A stretch of 64,000 nucleotides of DNA from Clostridiaceae bacterium (GCA_012719545.1 JAAYAD010000065.1:1-64000), one strand, 5' to 3'; positions 43,289-52,275 are shown, counted from the stretch's first letter. Numbers and translations are program-made. The notes: generated by a model not told the origin, from the sequence alone.

Positions 43289-43992
43289 TGGCCTTCCTCC
43301 TTATCGGTAACCGAGAAGAATACCTGTTCAAGGGATTCCCCGCTTGCTTCCATTTCAGCCCTGGTACGGTTGACCTTAATTTCACCCTTATTCATAATAA
43401 GAACCTTATCCCATACCTCTTCTATGGAATCTATAATATGGGTGCTTATTAATACCGCACAACCTGAATTTTTAAGTTCAACAAAAATATCTTTCAATTC
43501 CTTTATGGCTTTGGGGTCAAGACCAATCATGGGTTCGTCGAACATAATCATTTTAGGATTAATAAGAAGGGCACAGCAAATGCTCACCTTCTGCTGCATA
43601 CCTTTTGAAAGCTCTTTACCCAGCATTTTTTTCTTATCATCCATGTCAAACCGGACAAGGAGCTTTTCTGCCTGTTCAGCCCAGTCCTTCAGCTCATATG
43701 CCCTTGCAATAAACTCCAGATGTTCCCAGACAGTAAGGGACTCATAAATAGCCGGTGATTCGGGTACATATCCAAATACCCTTTTAGCCCCAATGGTTTT
43801 ATTTTCCTTTCCATCAATGGTGATACTTCCGTCAAAGCGCAAAAGCCCGGCAATTGATTTGATGGTGGTGCTCTTTCCCGCTCCGTTAGGTCCCAAAAGA
43901 ACTCCAATTTCTCCCGGATAGACCTCAAATGACACGTCCTTAACAGCTTCAACTTTTTCGTACTTCTTTGACAAATTCTTTACTACCAGCAT
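43285..43992 (-). CDS. ABC transporter ATP-binding protein
   Basis: A 235-aa ATPase: Walker A GPNGAGKSTT (35-44), Q-loop region VFGYVPESPAIYESLTVWEHL, signature LSKGMQQKVS, Walker B KMIMFDEPMIGLD, H-loop STHI. It belongs to the CcmA/NatA-like exporters and powers the permease encoded directly after it. GGAGG precedes the ATG. Confidence 0.95.
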   Translation of the reverse strand: MLVVKNLSKKYEKVEAVKDVSFEVYPGEIGVLLGPNGAGKSTTIKSIAGLLRFDGSITIDGKENKTIGAKRVFGYVPESPAIYESLTVWEHLEFIARAYELKDWAEQAEKLLVRFDMDDKKKMLGKELSKGMQQKVSICCALLINPKMIMFDEPMIGLDPKAIKELKDIFVELKNSGCAVLISTHIIDSIEEVWDKVLIMNKGEIKVNRTRAEMEASGESLEQVFFSVTDKEEGQ

Positions 43993-44053
43993 GATAAACC
44001 TCCTTTATGCTAAAAAAGTCCCTACTCGAGTAATGGTCAAGCAGAGACTTCCC

Positions 44054-44069
44054 TGTATCAAATGATACA
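44054..44069. promoter_or_regulatory. Operator-like palindrome TGTATCA-AA-TGATACA
   Basis: A perfect 7+7 inverted repeat with a 2-base centre lies 62 bases upstream of the ABC ATPase start. No convincing SigA promoter can be fitted. GntR-type regulators of ABC exporters use such sites, but no regulator gene is adjacent. Confidence 0.45.
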
Positions 44070-44118
44070 ATGATGCTAAAGTAATTTATATTTTGATTGG
44101 TCTTTTATTATACGCTTC

Positions 44119-44613
44119 TTATGCTGCACCACAGCATTTTTTATATTTTTTGCCGCTGCCGCAGGGACAGGGATCGTTCCTTCCCACCTTATTGCTTACA
44201 GCACGATGGTCTTCATTATACTGCTTTCTGATTGCGGCACGCTCTTCTTCGCTTAAGATGCCATTCCATTCTTTTAACTCATAGAGCCATGATGCCTTGG
44301 CGTTAAGCATATTATAAAAGAGCTTCTCAAACACTATATTTGCCTTGATTTCACTTTCAGCTTCAAGTTTCTCAAGTTCCAGCTCATTTTCAAGGCTTGT
44401 ATTAATCCCATCCAGAAAACCCATAAAGGTGACATTGTCCATATTATAGGTCTTTGCCAGATCCTCAAAACGGCCTTCAAGGGTTTTGGTGTTGGATGCC
44501 AGAATAGTTTTGTAGGCTTCTGTTTCTTTTTCCAGATAGTTTTTGAAGATCCTCTGGCTTTGAGGGTTTTTCTGATCTTCCAAAACTCTCTGCCATTCTT
44601 TGTAAAGACTCAT
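44119..44613 (-). CDS. SEC-C motif protein
   Basis: A 164-aa protein, mostly helical and acidic, ending in the zinc-binding SEC-C motif [17 protein letters not shown] (about 146-162) known from the SecA C-terminus. The preceding part is a conserved clostridial helical domain of unknown function. It may bind ribosomes or chaperones; that is not shown. It follows argS by 48 bases. Confidence 0.88.
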   Translation of the reverse strand: MSLYKEWQRVLEDQKNPQSQRIFKNYLEKETEAYKTILASNTKTLEGRFEDLAKTYNMDNVTFMGFLDGINTSLENELELEKLEAESEIKANIVFEKLFYNMLNAKASWLYELKEWNGILSEEERAAIRKQYNEDHRAVSNKVGRNDPCPCGSGKKYKKCCGAA

Positions 44614-44661
44614 AAGTATTCTCCTCTCATTATATCAGAGCGTTATTACAAGTAAATATTT

Positions 44662-46356
44662 TTACATCTTTTCAGGTGCAGTAATGCTTATCAGATCCAA
44701 AACGTTCTTTATTACTATCCTTGTACAGTCCACCAAAGTTAAGCGCGCCATCATAAGCTCTTCTTTCTCGCCCCTTACACGGCATGCATTGTAGAAGCTG
44801 TGGAAATGTCCTGCTACATCCATAACATACCGGGTAATTCTGCTGGGTTCAAGTGTTTTTGCCGACAGAGCTATTTCCTCTGGATACTCGGCAAGCTTTC
44901 TCATAAGCTCAATTTCCTCAGGCTCCTTAAGAAGCTTCAAGTTTACCGATTCTATGGGCCTTAAGGTTACCCCTTCCTCTGAAAGCTTTCTTAAAATGCT
45001 GCAGATGCGCGCATGGGCATACTGAACATAATAAACTGGATTTTCATTGGATTGCTTAACAGCAAGGTCCAGGTCAAAGTCCAGATGGCTTCCGGAGGTC
45101 TTGAGGTTAAAGATAAAGCGTGCGGCGTCACGTCCAACTTCCTCCAAAAGATCTCCTAATGATATGGCTCTGCCCGTCCTCTTTGACATACGGGCAATCT
45201 CACCGTTCCTGTAAAGGCGCACAAGCTGGAAGAGCACTACCTGGAAGCGCTCCTTGTCAACCCCGAAGGGAGTCATGGCAGCCTTCATGCGCTCTACATG
45301 TCCGTGATGGTCTGCTCCCCACAGGTCTATAACCCAGTCAAAGCCTCTGGTAATGAATTTATTGCGGTGATATGCAATATCTGCTGCCATATAGGTGGGA
45401 ACGCCGTTGTTTCTGATAAGAACCTCATCCTTCTCAAGGCCAAGCTTTTCACCACTTAACCAGACAGCGCCGTCCTTTTCAACCGTGTATCCGTTTTTCT
45501 TAAGGAACTCTACAGTCTCCATTACAGCTCCGCTGTCATGGAGGGACTTTTCAGAGAACCATACGTCATACTCTATGCCATAGTCCTTAAGCACATCACG
45601 GATTCTCTGTATATTGATGGGAAGTGCATAATTAACAAGAGCTTCACGTCTTTCTTCAGGTGTCTTGTTAAGCAATACATCTCCGTACTGACGAATATAT
45701 TCCTTTACATGGTCTATTATATCCTCGCCATAATAGCCGTCCTCGGGAAACTCAACCTTGTCCTCGCCAAGGAAATGCTGCAAATAGCGTGCTTCCAGAG
45801 ACTGGCCAAAACGCTCAATCTGATTTCCCGCATCGTTAATGTAAAATTCACGTGTTACGTCATATCCGGCTTTTTTAAGTACGCTTGCTATGCAGTCACC
45901 CAAAGCACCGCCTCTGGCATTGCCCATGTGAAGGGGCCCTGTGGGATTGGCGCTTACAAACTCAACGTTAACCTTTACGCCTTTTCCTATGTCCACCTCT
46001 CCGTAACGCTCCTTCTTGCGCTGGATAATGTGAAGGGCATCATAGAGCCAGTCTTTTTTAAGATAAAAATTAAGAAAGCCAGGGCCAGCAATTTCGGCTT
46101 TTTCTATATATGTTCCCTCAAAATCAAGCTCTGGCGCCAAAATTTCAGCGGTTTTCCTGGGAGGGAGCTTTGCCTGCCTTGCAACCTGCATGGCAATATT
46201 GGTTGAGAAATCACCAAATCCTCTTTCTCTTGGAACTTCCACCAGCATCTCAGGAAGATCAATATGAGGAAGGCTTCCTTTTTTCTCACATTCAACAAAA
46301 GCTTTTTTAACTACCGAAATAATCTCTTCACGTATCTTAACAAAGATATTATCCAT
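44662..46356 (-). CDS. argS: Arginyl-tRNA synthetase
   Basis: A 564-aa class I synthetase. The N-terminal Add-1 domain is followed by VEFVSANPTGPLHMGNARGG (HIGH variant HMGN), VIDLWGADHHGH, and MSKRTGRAI as the KMSKS equivalent. The C-terminal anticodon-binding helical domain ends RIVIKNVLDLISI. It follows the YwiB-like gene by 11 bases, as in Bacillus. Confidence 0.97.
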   Translation of the reverse strand: MDNIFVKIREEIISVVKKAFVECEKKGSLPHIDLPEMLVEVPRERGFGDFSTNIAMQVARQAKLPPRKTAEILAPELDFEGTYIEKAEIAGPGFLNFYLKKDWLYDALHIIQRKKERYGEVDIGKGVKVNVEFVSANPTGPLHMGNARGGALGDCIASVLKKAGYDVTREFYINDAGNQIERFGQSLEARYLQHFLGEDKVEFPEDGYYGEDIIDHVKEYIRQYGDVLLNKTPEERREALVNYALPINIQRIRDVLKDYGIEYDVWFSEKSLHDSGAVMETVEFLKKNGYTVEKDGAVWLSGEKLGLEKDEVLIRNNGVPTYMAADIAYHRNKFITRGFDWVIDLWGADHHGHVERMKAAMTPFGVDKERFQVVLFQLVRLYRNGEIARMSKRTGRAISLGDLLEEVGRDAARFIFNLKTSGSHLDFDLDLAVKQSNENPVYYVQYAHARICSILRKLSEEGVTLRPIESVNLKLLKEPEEIELMRKLAEYPEEIALSAKTLEPSRITRYVMDVAGHFHSFYNACRVRGEKEELMMARLTLVDCTRIVIKNVLDLISITAPEKM

Positions 46357-46367
46357 ATTCGTGCTCC

Positions 46368-46820
46368 TTATTGCTCAATTGTATGTTCATCGAAACATTT
46401 CTTCAAGCTTACAACAACATTCAATTTATTTCTTCCGCCATAAGCGCGATTAAATTCAAGAATATAATCCACCTTAATATTGCCGCCCGAATCGTTTATA
46501 TCTATATGAATATTCTTTGTCGTGACTCCAAGCACCATGCTCCCTAACTGGGTTCCATAGTCGGTCAGGTGTGTTTTGCCAGCCTCAAAGAGCATTACAG
46601 AGTCCACGTTTCCATGTCTTATAAGTGTTACCGATTCTTTGCTTATTTTAATTGTTGTGGTTGTTCCTTCAAGTCCGGTAATTTCGCTTTCCTCGTAGCT
46701 TATGATATAGTCGTCATTTTCCTTTAACAGTGTTCCTTCGGTAACAAAGCTTATCTTGTCCGTTTCGCCCGAAGGAGCACCCAATACGCTGTCAACTGTG
46801 ATTAATACCTTTTTCTCCAA
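46368..46820 (-). CDS. DUF1934/YwiB-like beta-barrel protein
   Basis: A 150-aa protein with the DUF1934 pattern: alternating beta strands, KISFVTEGTLLKENDDYIISYEES and the GSMVLGVTTKNIHIDI stretch. The fold is lipocalin-like by family; no enzymatic role is known. It sits between ddl and argS with gaps of 3 and 11 bases, the arrangement seen for ywiB-argS. Confidence 0.9.
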   Translation of the reverse strand: MEKKVLITVDSVLGAPSGETDKISFVTEGTLLKENDDYIISYEESEITGLEGTTTTIKISKESVTLIRHGNVDSVMLFEAGKTHLTDYGTQLGSMVLGVTTKNIHIDINDSGGNIKVDYILEFNRAYGGRNKLNVVVSLKKCFDEHTIEQ

Positions 46821-46823
46821 TTT

Positions 46824-47945
46824 TTACTTCCTTTCATATGAACGCGTACTTTGCTCGTATTTTTCTATGGCAAGGTCGATAAGCCTTGTAATCAGTTCAG
46901 AATATGGTATGCCGCTTGCCTCCCAGAGCTTTGAGTACATGCTTATATTGGTAAATCCCGGCATAGTATTGATTTCATTAAGTATAACCCTGTTAGTTTT
47001 TCTCTCCAGGAAGAAATCCACTCTGGAAAGCCCCGAACAGCCAAGAGCCTTAAATGCCCTGACTGAATAATCCCTGATTTTTTCCATTATTTGGGGTTCA
47101 ATATCAGCAGGAATTATTGTTTCCGACTTACCGTCTATATATTTGGCATTATAATCATAAAACTCATTGCATGGAAGTATTTCGCCCACAACCGATGCAA
47201 TGGGGTTATCATTTCCAAGTACCGCGCACTCAAGTTCCCTTCCGTCGATGAACTCCTCAATGAGTATCTTGGCATCGTATTTTGCGGCATGCAAAAGGGC
47301 ATCTTTAAGTAGTTCCGGTGCCTTAACCTTGCTTACTCCAACTGACGAGCCAGCATTGGCCGGCTTTACGAAGCAGGGCCATCCGATTTTTTCATTTATC
47401 TGGTTGATAATATATGGCACGGAATTGTTGATTTCGCTTCTCATTACTTTTATATAGGCTGCCTGAGGAATTCCGGCATTGCTGAATACAAGCTTTGAAA
47501 ATTCTTTGTCCATGCCTGCTGCCGAAGATAAGATATTGCAGCCCACATATGGCAAATCGGCCAGTTGAAGAAGGCCCTGAACCGATCCGTCTTCACCGTT
47601 TGGTCCGTGAAGCACGGGGAAAACCACATGGATGTTATTTTTATCATCTTTATTATTTAAGCTGATAATGCTCTTGCAGGTAGGAGCCTCAGGACAAGTT
47701 AAGTCCTGGCTTTTTGGAGCTTCAATCAATTTCTTTCTTGCAACGTTTTCCCATTCCCCTGAGCCTATCAGCTTTATATCGCCGTCAAATTTCAACCATT
47801 CTCCGTTTTTGGTTATGCCTATTATATTCACATCAAAGCGTTCCCTGTCAATATTCTCAAGTACGCTTTGGGCTGACAGCCTTGAAACCTCATGCTCGGA
47901 AGACTGACCTCCAAAGAGGACTGTAACATTTATTTTATCCGACAT
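46824..47945 (-). CDS. ddl: D-alanine--D-alanine ligase
   Basis: A 373-aa ATP-grasp enzyme making the D-Ala-D-Ala end of peptidoglycan precursors. Motifs: VLFGGQSSEHEVS at the N-terminus, VFPVLHGPNGEDGSVQGLLQ, FVKPANAGSSVGVSKV, EEFIDGRELECAVLGN and ILNEINTMPGFTNISMY. The Tyr of the omega-loop subtype is not judged. GGAGG precedes the ATG. Confidence 0.96.
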   Translation of the reverse strand: MSDKINVTVLFGGQSSEHEVSRLSAQSVLENIDRERFDVNIIGITKNGEWLKFDGDIKLIGSGEWENVARKKLIEAPKSQDLTCPEAPTCKSIISLNNKDDKNNIHVVFPVLHGPNGEDGSVQGLLQLADLPYVGCNILSSAAGMDKEFSKLVFSNAGIPQAAYIKVMRSEINNSVPYIINQINEKIGWPCFVKPANAGSSVGVSKVKAPELLKDALLHAAKYDAKILIEEFIDGRELECAVLGNDNPIASVVGEILPCNEFYDYNAKYIDGKSETIIPADIEPQIMEKIRDYSVRAFKALGCSGLSRVDFFLERKTNRVILNEINTMPGFTNISMYSKLWEASGIPYSELITRLIDLAIEKYEQSTRSYERK

Positions 47946-47970
47946 AATATCCTCCTGTAAACGGTATCAA

Positions 47971-47989
47971 GGGGAGCATGCTGCTCCCC
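47971..47989 (-). repeat. GC-rich hairpin between gerM and ddl
   Basis: GGGGAGCA pairs with TGCTCCCC around TGC, a very stable 8-bp stem 25 bases before ddl. No T-tract follows, so it could be an imperfect terminator for gerM or a translation-modulating stem. Confidence 0.45.
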
Positions 47990-48075
47990 TAAGGTATCGG
48001 CTTTTCATCAATGATCTTCCAGAAGAATTATACATTAATAACCATAGATATATCAAGACATGGATATATCAAGAT

Positions 48076-48777
48076 TTATTCAAGGGGCTCTTCCTCAACG
48101 TCTGTAATATCAGCAGCATCTGTTTCCTCACTTACCTCAAGTGTAAGTCCGCCTTCCTCAGGAACAGCAAGCCCCACTTCCTTATTTACAATGGCTTCGT
48201 TACGCGGAAAATCGTTGTTGAGGGTGACTTTTCCTGAAAAGTTCTTGGTTTCCTTGCCGTTGATAATTATTTTTACGCGCTCAATATCCTTAAGCTCGGT
48301 TAATGTATTTACTATTGAGTACACCGTAAGCTCGGCAAGAGTATCTCCGCCCGGATGCTTCTCTATAAATTCCTTAGTGAGATCGACGGTGGCCAATCTG
48401 TCCTCAATTTTTACCGGCGACCTTAAAGTTGTTCCTTCCGGGATTACTGATGTAAGTCCGTTTGCCTTAGGTCCTGCAATGAGTTCCTTAACCATTACAG
48501 AAGCTAAAGCTTCGGCGCCTTTTTTAGCCTCGGCAATGTCTACATAGCGTATCTCCTTTACAAGTTTTGTTTTCTCAGCATCGCCAAAATAAAGTATTAC
48601 AGGCACTTTTTCATTAAGAACAGCGGCCTCTTCCTCGTCAATTGTGATGCTGCTGGTTGGGGTGAGATCTTCTTCGCTTTCTGTTTTCTCTTCTTTATTT
48701 GCCCCGCATGAGGATAAAAGTAAAACAAGAACCATTGTCATCATTGCAATCATAGCAATTAATCTGAATTTTTTCAT
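48076..48777 (-). CDS. gerM: GerM-like sporulation/germination lipoprotein
   Basis: A 233-aa lipoprotein with lipobox LSSC (C24) and an acidic linker. One GerMN domain (about 55-205) shows VPVILYFGDAEKTKLVKEIR, VMVKELIAGPKANGLTSVIPEGT and ATVDLTKEFIEKHPGG. The acidic tail is EETDAADITDVEEE. B. subtilis GerM has two GerMN copies; one is seen here. It probably acts in the envelope during sporulation. ATG 48777 follows AGAGGTG by 6 bases. Confidence 0.88.
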   Translation of the reverse strand: MKKFRLIAMIAMMTMVLVLLLSSCGANKEEKTESEEDLTPTSSITIDEEEAAVLNEKVPVILYFGDAEKTKLVKEIRYVDIAEAKKGAEALASVMVKELIAGPKANGLTSVIPEGTTLRSPVKIEDRLATVDLTKEFIEKHPGGDTLAELTVYSIVNTLTELKDIERVKIIINGKETKNFSGKVTLNNDFPRNEAIVNKEVGLAVPEEGGLTLEVSEETDAADITDVEEEPLE

Positions 48778-49165
48778 AACGTACACCTCTTGTCTGAATC
48801 CATTTTAATGTCTATGATTTGATTGGACTATTTATTCTTGTTTTGCCATACTACTTGATTAATTGTCCTGATGCCGAAGCTTTTTGGTCACTATGACAGA
48901 AAAATATATACTATTTGAGAATGCCGCGGGGTCAAAATTTTGTTGTTTTTTATACTTATAAAACATGTATGTATAGGCTAAAATAAATATGCAAGCAGCA
49001 AAAGGCAAGAAGAAACATAACAGCAATTAAGCATAGCAGCTGAAACAGACGCACTAATAAACGCAGTAACTTGCCCCTTTCGCCCTAATTTCGCTCCTAC
49101 AGGAGCGGCACATTTTGAAAAAAATTTATATAGATTCCTCCTTTAAAATGAGAAAAGACGGACTT
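48778..49165. other. Intergenic region with possible small plus-strand transcript
   Basis: These 388 bases hold no recognised gene. A stretch at 48980-49080 is rich in AGCA/AACA repeats and contains a 13-codon basic frame (MQAAKGKKKHNSN, 48989-49030) without a ribosome-binding site. A CGCTCC-TACA-GGAGCG stem lies at 49092-49107. A perfect terminator at 49145-49186 faces both ways. Together these could make a small RNA on plus, but no good promoter is seen. Confidence 0.35.
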
Positions 49166-49190
49166 TTATCCGTCTTTTCTCATTTTTCTT
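49145..49190. terminator. Perfect 18-bp bidirectional terminator that includes the flavoprotein stop codon
   Basis: The arms 49145-49162 and 49169-49186 are exact inverted repeats with a 6-base loop. Five or more T flank the plus side and TTTTAAAG the minus side. On minus the loop contains the TAA stop of the thioredoxin-reductase-like gene, whose last codons form the 5' arm. Confidence 0.85.
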
Positions 49191-50056
49191 ACTGTTTCTA
49201 TCATCTGCCTGGAAGCTATGGCCCCCTGCCCTACCGCCACAGAAATCTGTTTAAAAACTCCCGTGCAGTCCCCGGCGGCATAAAGCCCCGGAATATTGGT
49301 TTCCATTTTGTCATTTACCAGAATGGATTTTCCGTCGGTCATAATGCCCATTTTAAGAGCAAAGCTTATTGACGATGCGCTTCCGTAAGCCACAAAAAGC
49401 CCTGAAAGTTCCTGTTTTCTTCCGTCCTCAAATAAAATCCCCTCAAGGTTTTCGCCTCCATAAAGTTCGGCTATCTTTTCTGTGTTAATGCTGAATCTGG
49501 ACAGTTCCTTCTGGTTTTCATCTGAAAGTTTAAGAGGCATACCGTTTGTAAAAATAGTTATATCGCTGGTAAAGGGTAAAAGTTCCATAGCCTCATGTAC
49601 TGCATAATCGGTATAGCCCAGTACACCCACCTTTTTGTTCCTGTAAAAAAACCCGTCGCATACTGTGCAGTAGCTTACTCCGCTGCCTTCAAATTTGTCA
49701 ATTTTCTTTACCGGTGCCTTTATATTCGGGCTTCCTGTGGCAAGAAGCACTGTATGTGCCTCATATATGTTTTTTGTCGTTGTTACCTTAAAATGGTCCG
49801 CCTTTTCTATATTCACTATTTCTTCATCAATAATTTCAGCGCCCAGCCTCTTTGCCTGCTTCTCCCCTGCAATTAACAGTTCTTTCCCGCCAATGGGCAT
49901 TTCAAAGCCATAGTAATTTTCGACCTTGTCGGCTTTAACAAGTGAGCTTCCAAAAAGACCTATAACCAGGGTCTTTAAATTGGCTCTGGCAGTATAAATG
50001 GCGCATGAAATCCCTGCAGGTCCTCTTCCTATAATCAATGCATCGTAAATCATCAA
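49166..50056 (-). CDS. Thioredoxin-reductase-like flavoprotein without NADPH motifs (FFTR-like)
   Basis: A 296-aa flavoprotein with the TrxB build: FAD fold IIGRGPAGISCA (8-19), redox pair C130-x2-C133 in SYCTVCDGFFY, and IPGLYAAGDCTG for FAD. The second nucleotide fold is degenerate: GYTDYA replaces GGGDSA (147-152), and the HRRDxxRA segment is replaced by FTNGMPLKL (169-177). Loss of both NADPH motifs is the hallmark of ferredoxin-dependent flavin thioredoxin reductases described in clostridia. No thioredoxin gene is adjacent. The reductant is inferred, not shown. Confidence 0.85.
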   Translation of the reverse strand: MMIYDALIIGRGPAGISCAIYTARANLKTLVIGLFGSSLVKADKVENYYGFEMPIGGKELLIAGEKQAKRLGAEIIDEEIVNIEKADHFKVTTTKNIYEAHTVLLATGSPNIKAPVKKIDKFEGSGVSYCTVCDGFFYRNKKVGVLGYTDYAVHEAMELLPFTSDITIFTNGMPLKLSDENQKELSRFSINTEKIAELYGGENLEGILFEDGRKQELSGLFVAYGSASSISFALKMGIMTDGKSILVNDKMETNIPGLYAAGDCTGVFKQISVAVGQGAIASRQMIETVRKMRKDG

Positions 50057-50276
50057 TTCAGCTCCTTAACCTTTTAAAGTCCTTATTAGTCCTCACTTTT
50101 CAAAGCTACTTATCAAATTTCAATGAATCTTTGGCCACAAAATAAAAAATAGAAATTAAAAACATATTACCATTTATTTTTAGAAAAAAGAAGATGAACC
50201 CCGGGCTTGTTTAATATGATAACTATGTGCAGATTTTTTTAGTGAAATTATACAAAACCGTGGATACCATTACAGA

Positions 50277-50314
50277 AAACAGAGGATACCACACCCGGGT
50301 ATCCTCCTGTTTTC
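50277..50314. terminator. Terminator after ypeB
   Basis: AGGATACC pairs with GGTATCCT, and outer AAACAG pairs with CTGTTT with a bulged C. T runs occur on both strands. It lies 42 bases past the ypeB stop. The 220 bases from here to 50057 have no gene. Confidence 0.8.
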
Positions 50315-50355
50315 AATCTTTTTGGTTATTTTCAGATTTAATTTTGCGGGGTTTT

Positions 50356-51768
50356 TTACATAGTCAATACTCCGTCTTCGGTGTTGATTATCAGGAGTAC
50401 CTGCTCCTCAGCTCCGGTATTGGCATTGATATATACCAGAAAGTCTTTCTCCTTAAGCTTTCCAATAAACTCATAGCAGAGAATTTCGGTTCCATAGTTG
50501 GTAGGAATCACTGCAAGGCCTGAAGCTTTTATATTTTCTCCCCTTAATACCTTTGCTCTTGCCTCTTCCTGGGTGAGTTTAGGCTTGCCCAGATTGCGCT
50601 TCGTATGGTTCATCAGATAGCCCTTTGCCTCAAATCCCACAACCTCGCCGTTGTCCAGGGCAATTTTAACTTTTATGAGATCTGGGTAATAGGTTATTCC
50701 GTCTTCATCGGTATATGCATAGTTGATTGTAGCAATGCCTCCGGCTTCAAAATAGTAGGTATCCTTCATATTGGGATATCCCCGGCTGTCAAGAAACTCC
50801 TTGCCGATTTGCTTTGCTTTGTTGATATCTATGGTTGGTTCGCCAACCACGCGGTTATAGAGATACCATACTACATGCCCGCCCTTAACAGATACGTCTG
50901 CCTCGGCAATGCTGTAATCTTTTTTGCCGGCAAGCTCTATTTTGAAATTGTATGTGTTTATTATTTCATTATTGTTGTCAGCAAGCTTTGTTACATTGTT
51001 AATTTTATCCTTGCCCAGGAATTCTCCCAGTTTTTCAATGGCCTTCTCCTCACTGATATTTTGTCCAGTAAGGCCAAGGGGCTGCCTTTTCTGCATATGC
51101 TCTGAGAATGGGCCGTCATATATAAGTGTGGGCATTTCCTCAAAACTCTGATCTATTGTGCTGAAGTTCATAGGCATTTCACTTGATGCTTCGCTGAAGG
51201 TTTTGGTTCCTTCATGCATTACGTTTTCCCACTTAAAATTGCCGTTTTCCAGTTCATTTTTAAGCTCGTTGAGGTTTTCTTCAAGCTTTAGAGCAAAGCT
51301 GTGAAGACTTGATAAGGTTTCCAGCTGCTTATCATCAATTCCCATTCCTGCAGTTGTTTTTCTAGCCAGGCTCTGGGTAAGGTCCGAAACCTGTGACAGG
51401 AACTTTTCAGTATTGGAAAGCACCCCAACCGATACGGGAAGCTGAGATAAGTTGCTTGCCGCAGCTCTTGCCTCCTGGCACACATCTCTTAAAGTAGTTA
51501 CAGTCATCTCGGGTGATGATGTCATAAGTGTTTTTAAAAGCAATATTTCCACATTGCTCACATAGTCCACCAGTTCATAGAATGCCCTGTTGTAAGTGTT
51601 GTTAAGCTGCCTTCTTAAAAGAACCGCTCTGTTGTACTGATATGCTCCAAAGAGAGTGGTTAAAAGGAGTATGAATATAATAATATTTTTTGACCTGTTT
51701 TTGCCCATTGCATCATAAAAAGCCCTCATTTTCCGACGAACGCCATTTTCCTTTTCCATAACATCCAT
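50356..51768 (-). CDS. ypeB: Germination protein YpeB
   Basis: A 470-aa spore protein with a membrane anchor (about 27-48), a helical N-terminal region and three PepSY-like repeats in the C-terminal half (about 235-465). The first repeat begins GLTGQNISEEKAIEKLGEFLG; later ones include TIDINKAKQIGKEFLDSRGYPNM and PKLTQEEARAKVLRGENIKA. YpeB stabilises and localises the cortex-lytic enzyme SleB in the spore, and the two genes are paired here. An ATG three codons in is also possible. Confidence 0.94.
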   Translation of the reverse strand: MDVMEKENGVRRKMRAFYDAMGKNRSKNIIIFILLLTTLFGAYQYNRAVLLRRQLNNTYNRAFYELVDYVSNVEILLLKTLMTSSPEMTVTTLRDVCQEARAAASNLSQLPVSVGVLSNTEKFLSQVSDLTQSLARKTTAGMGIDDKQLETLSSLHSFALKLEENLNELKNELENGNFKWENVMHEGTKTFSEASSEMPMNFSTIDQSFEEMPTLIYDGPFSEHMQKRQPLGLTGQNISEEKAIEKLGEFLGKDKINNVTKLADNNNEIINTYNFKIELAGKKDYSIAEADVSVKGGHVVWYLYNRVVGEPTIDINKAKQIGKEFLDSRGYPNMKDTYYFEAGGIATINYAYTDEDGITYYPDLIKVKIALDNGEVVGFEAKGYLMNHTKRNLGKPKLTQEEARAKVLRGENIKASGLAVIPTNYGTEILCYEFIGKLKEKDFLVYINANTGAEEQVLLIINTEDGVLTM

Positions 51769-51816
51769 GATCCTTTCTCTTAATATTGATGCTAACCTGT
51801 TTGTAGATTCTTCACC

Positions 51817-52275
51817 TTACTTGGCAAAATTATGCTTGCCAATCTTGACAACCACTTTTCGGGACCATATCCACTTGGAAGTGGCTGTTGCCGGGTTCCA
51901 GTAATAGATGCAGCCATGTGTGGGATCCCATCCGTTAAGGGCATCCTGTGCCGCTTTGTAAACTGTTGAATTGGGGTCAATGGGAACGTTAATCTGTCCG
52001 TCCGCTACTGCAGTAAAAGCTCCCGGCTGATAAATCACTCCGGCAATTGTGTTAGGAAAATCAGGAGACTTGACACGATTTAAAATGACCGCTCCTACGG
52101 CAACCTGCCCTTCGTAAGGCTCACCCCTGGCCTCTCCGTTGATGGCTCTGGCAAGAAGCTGGGCATCGCTGGTCCTGCCGGTATTTTGTCCATAGCTGTC
52201 CTGTGTGATAATTACGAATGAAACAACGGCTAGAATTGCACAAAGAATAAGAAAGCTCTTACTATCCCTTTTCAC
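51817..52275 (-). CDS. sleB: Spore cortex-lytic enzyme SleB, short form
   Basis: A 152-aa secreted enzyme with an N-terminal hydrophobic signal (about 8-27) and the Hydrolase_2 domain. The catalytic Glu is in LLARAINGEARGEPYEGQVAVGAVILNRV-type sequence (E46-E48 region), and AVADGQINVPID and GCIYYWNP complete the domain. It cuts cortex peptidoglycan as a lytic transglycosylase. Bacillus SleB is about 300 aa with a peptidoglycan-binding domain, which is missing here. It is followed by ypeB. GTG start; both it and GAGGTG lie in a hairpin loop. Confidence 0.92.
   Translation of the reverse strand: MKRDSKSFLILCAILAVVSFVIITQDSYGQNTGRTSDAQLLARAINGEARGEPYEGQVAVGAVILNRVKSPDFPNTIAGVIYQPGAFTAVADGQINVPIDPNSTVYKAAQDALNGWDPTHGCIYYWNPATATSKWIWSRKVVVKIGKHNFAK

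Noticed and set aside
49092-49107. CGCTCC-TACA-GGAGCG as a terminator
   Set aside because: Stem is only 6 bp and no T-tract follows on either strand within a few bases.
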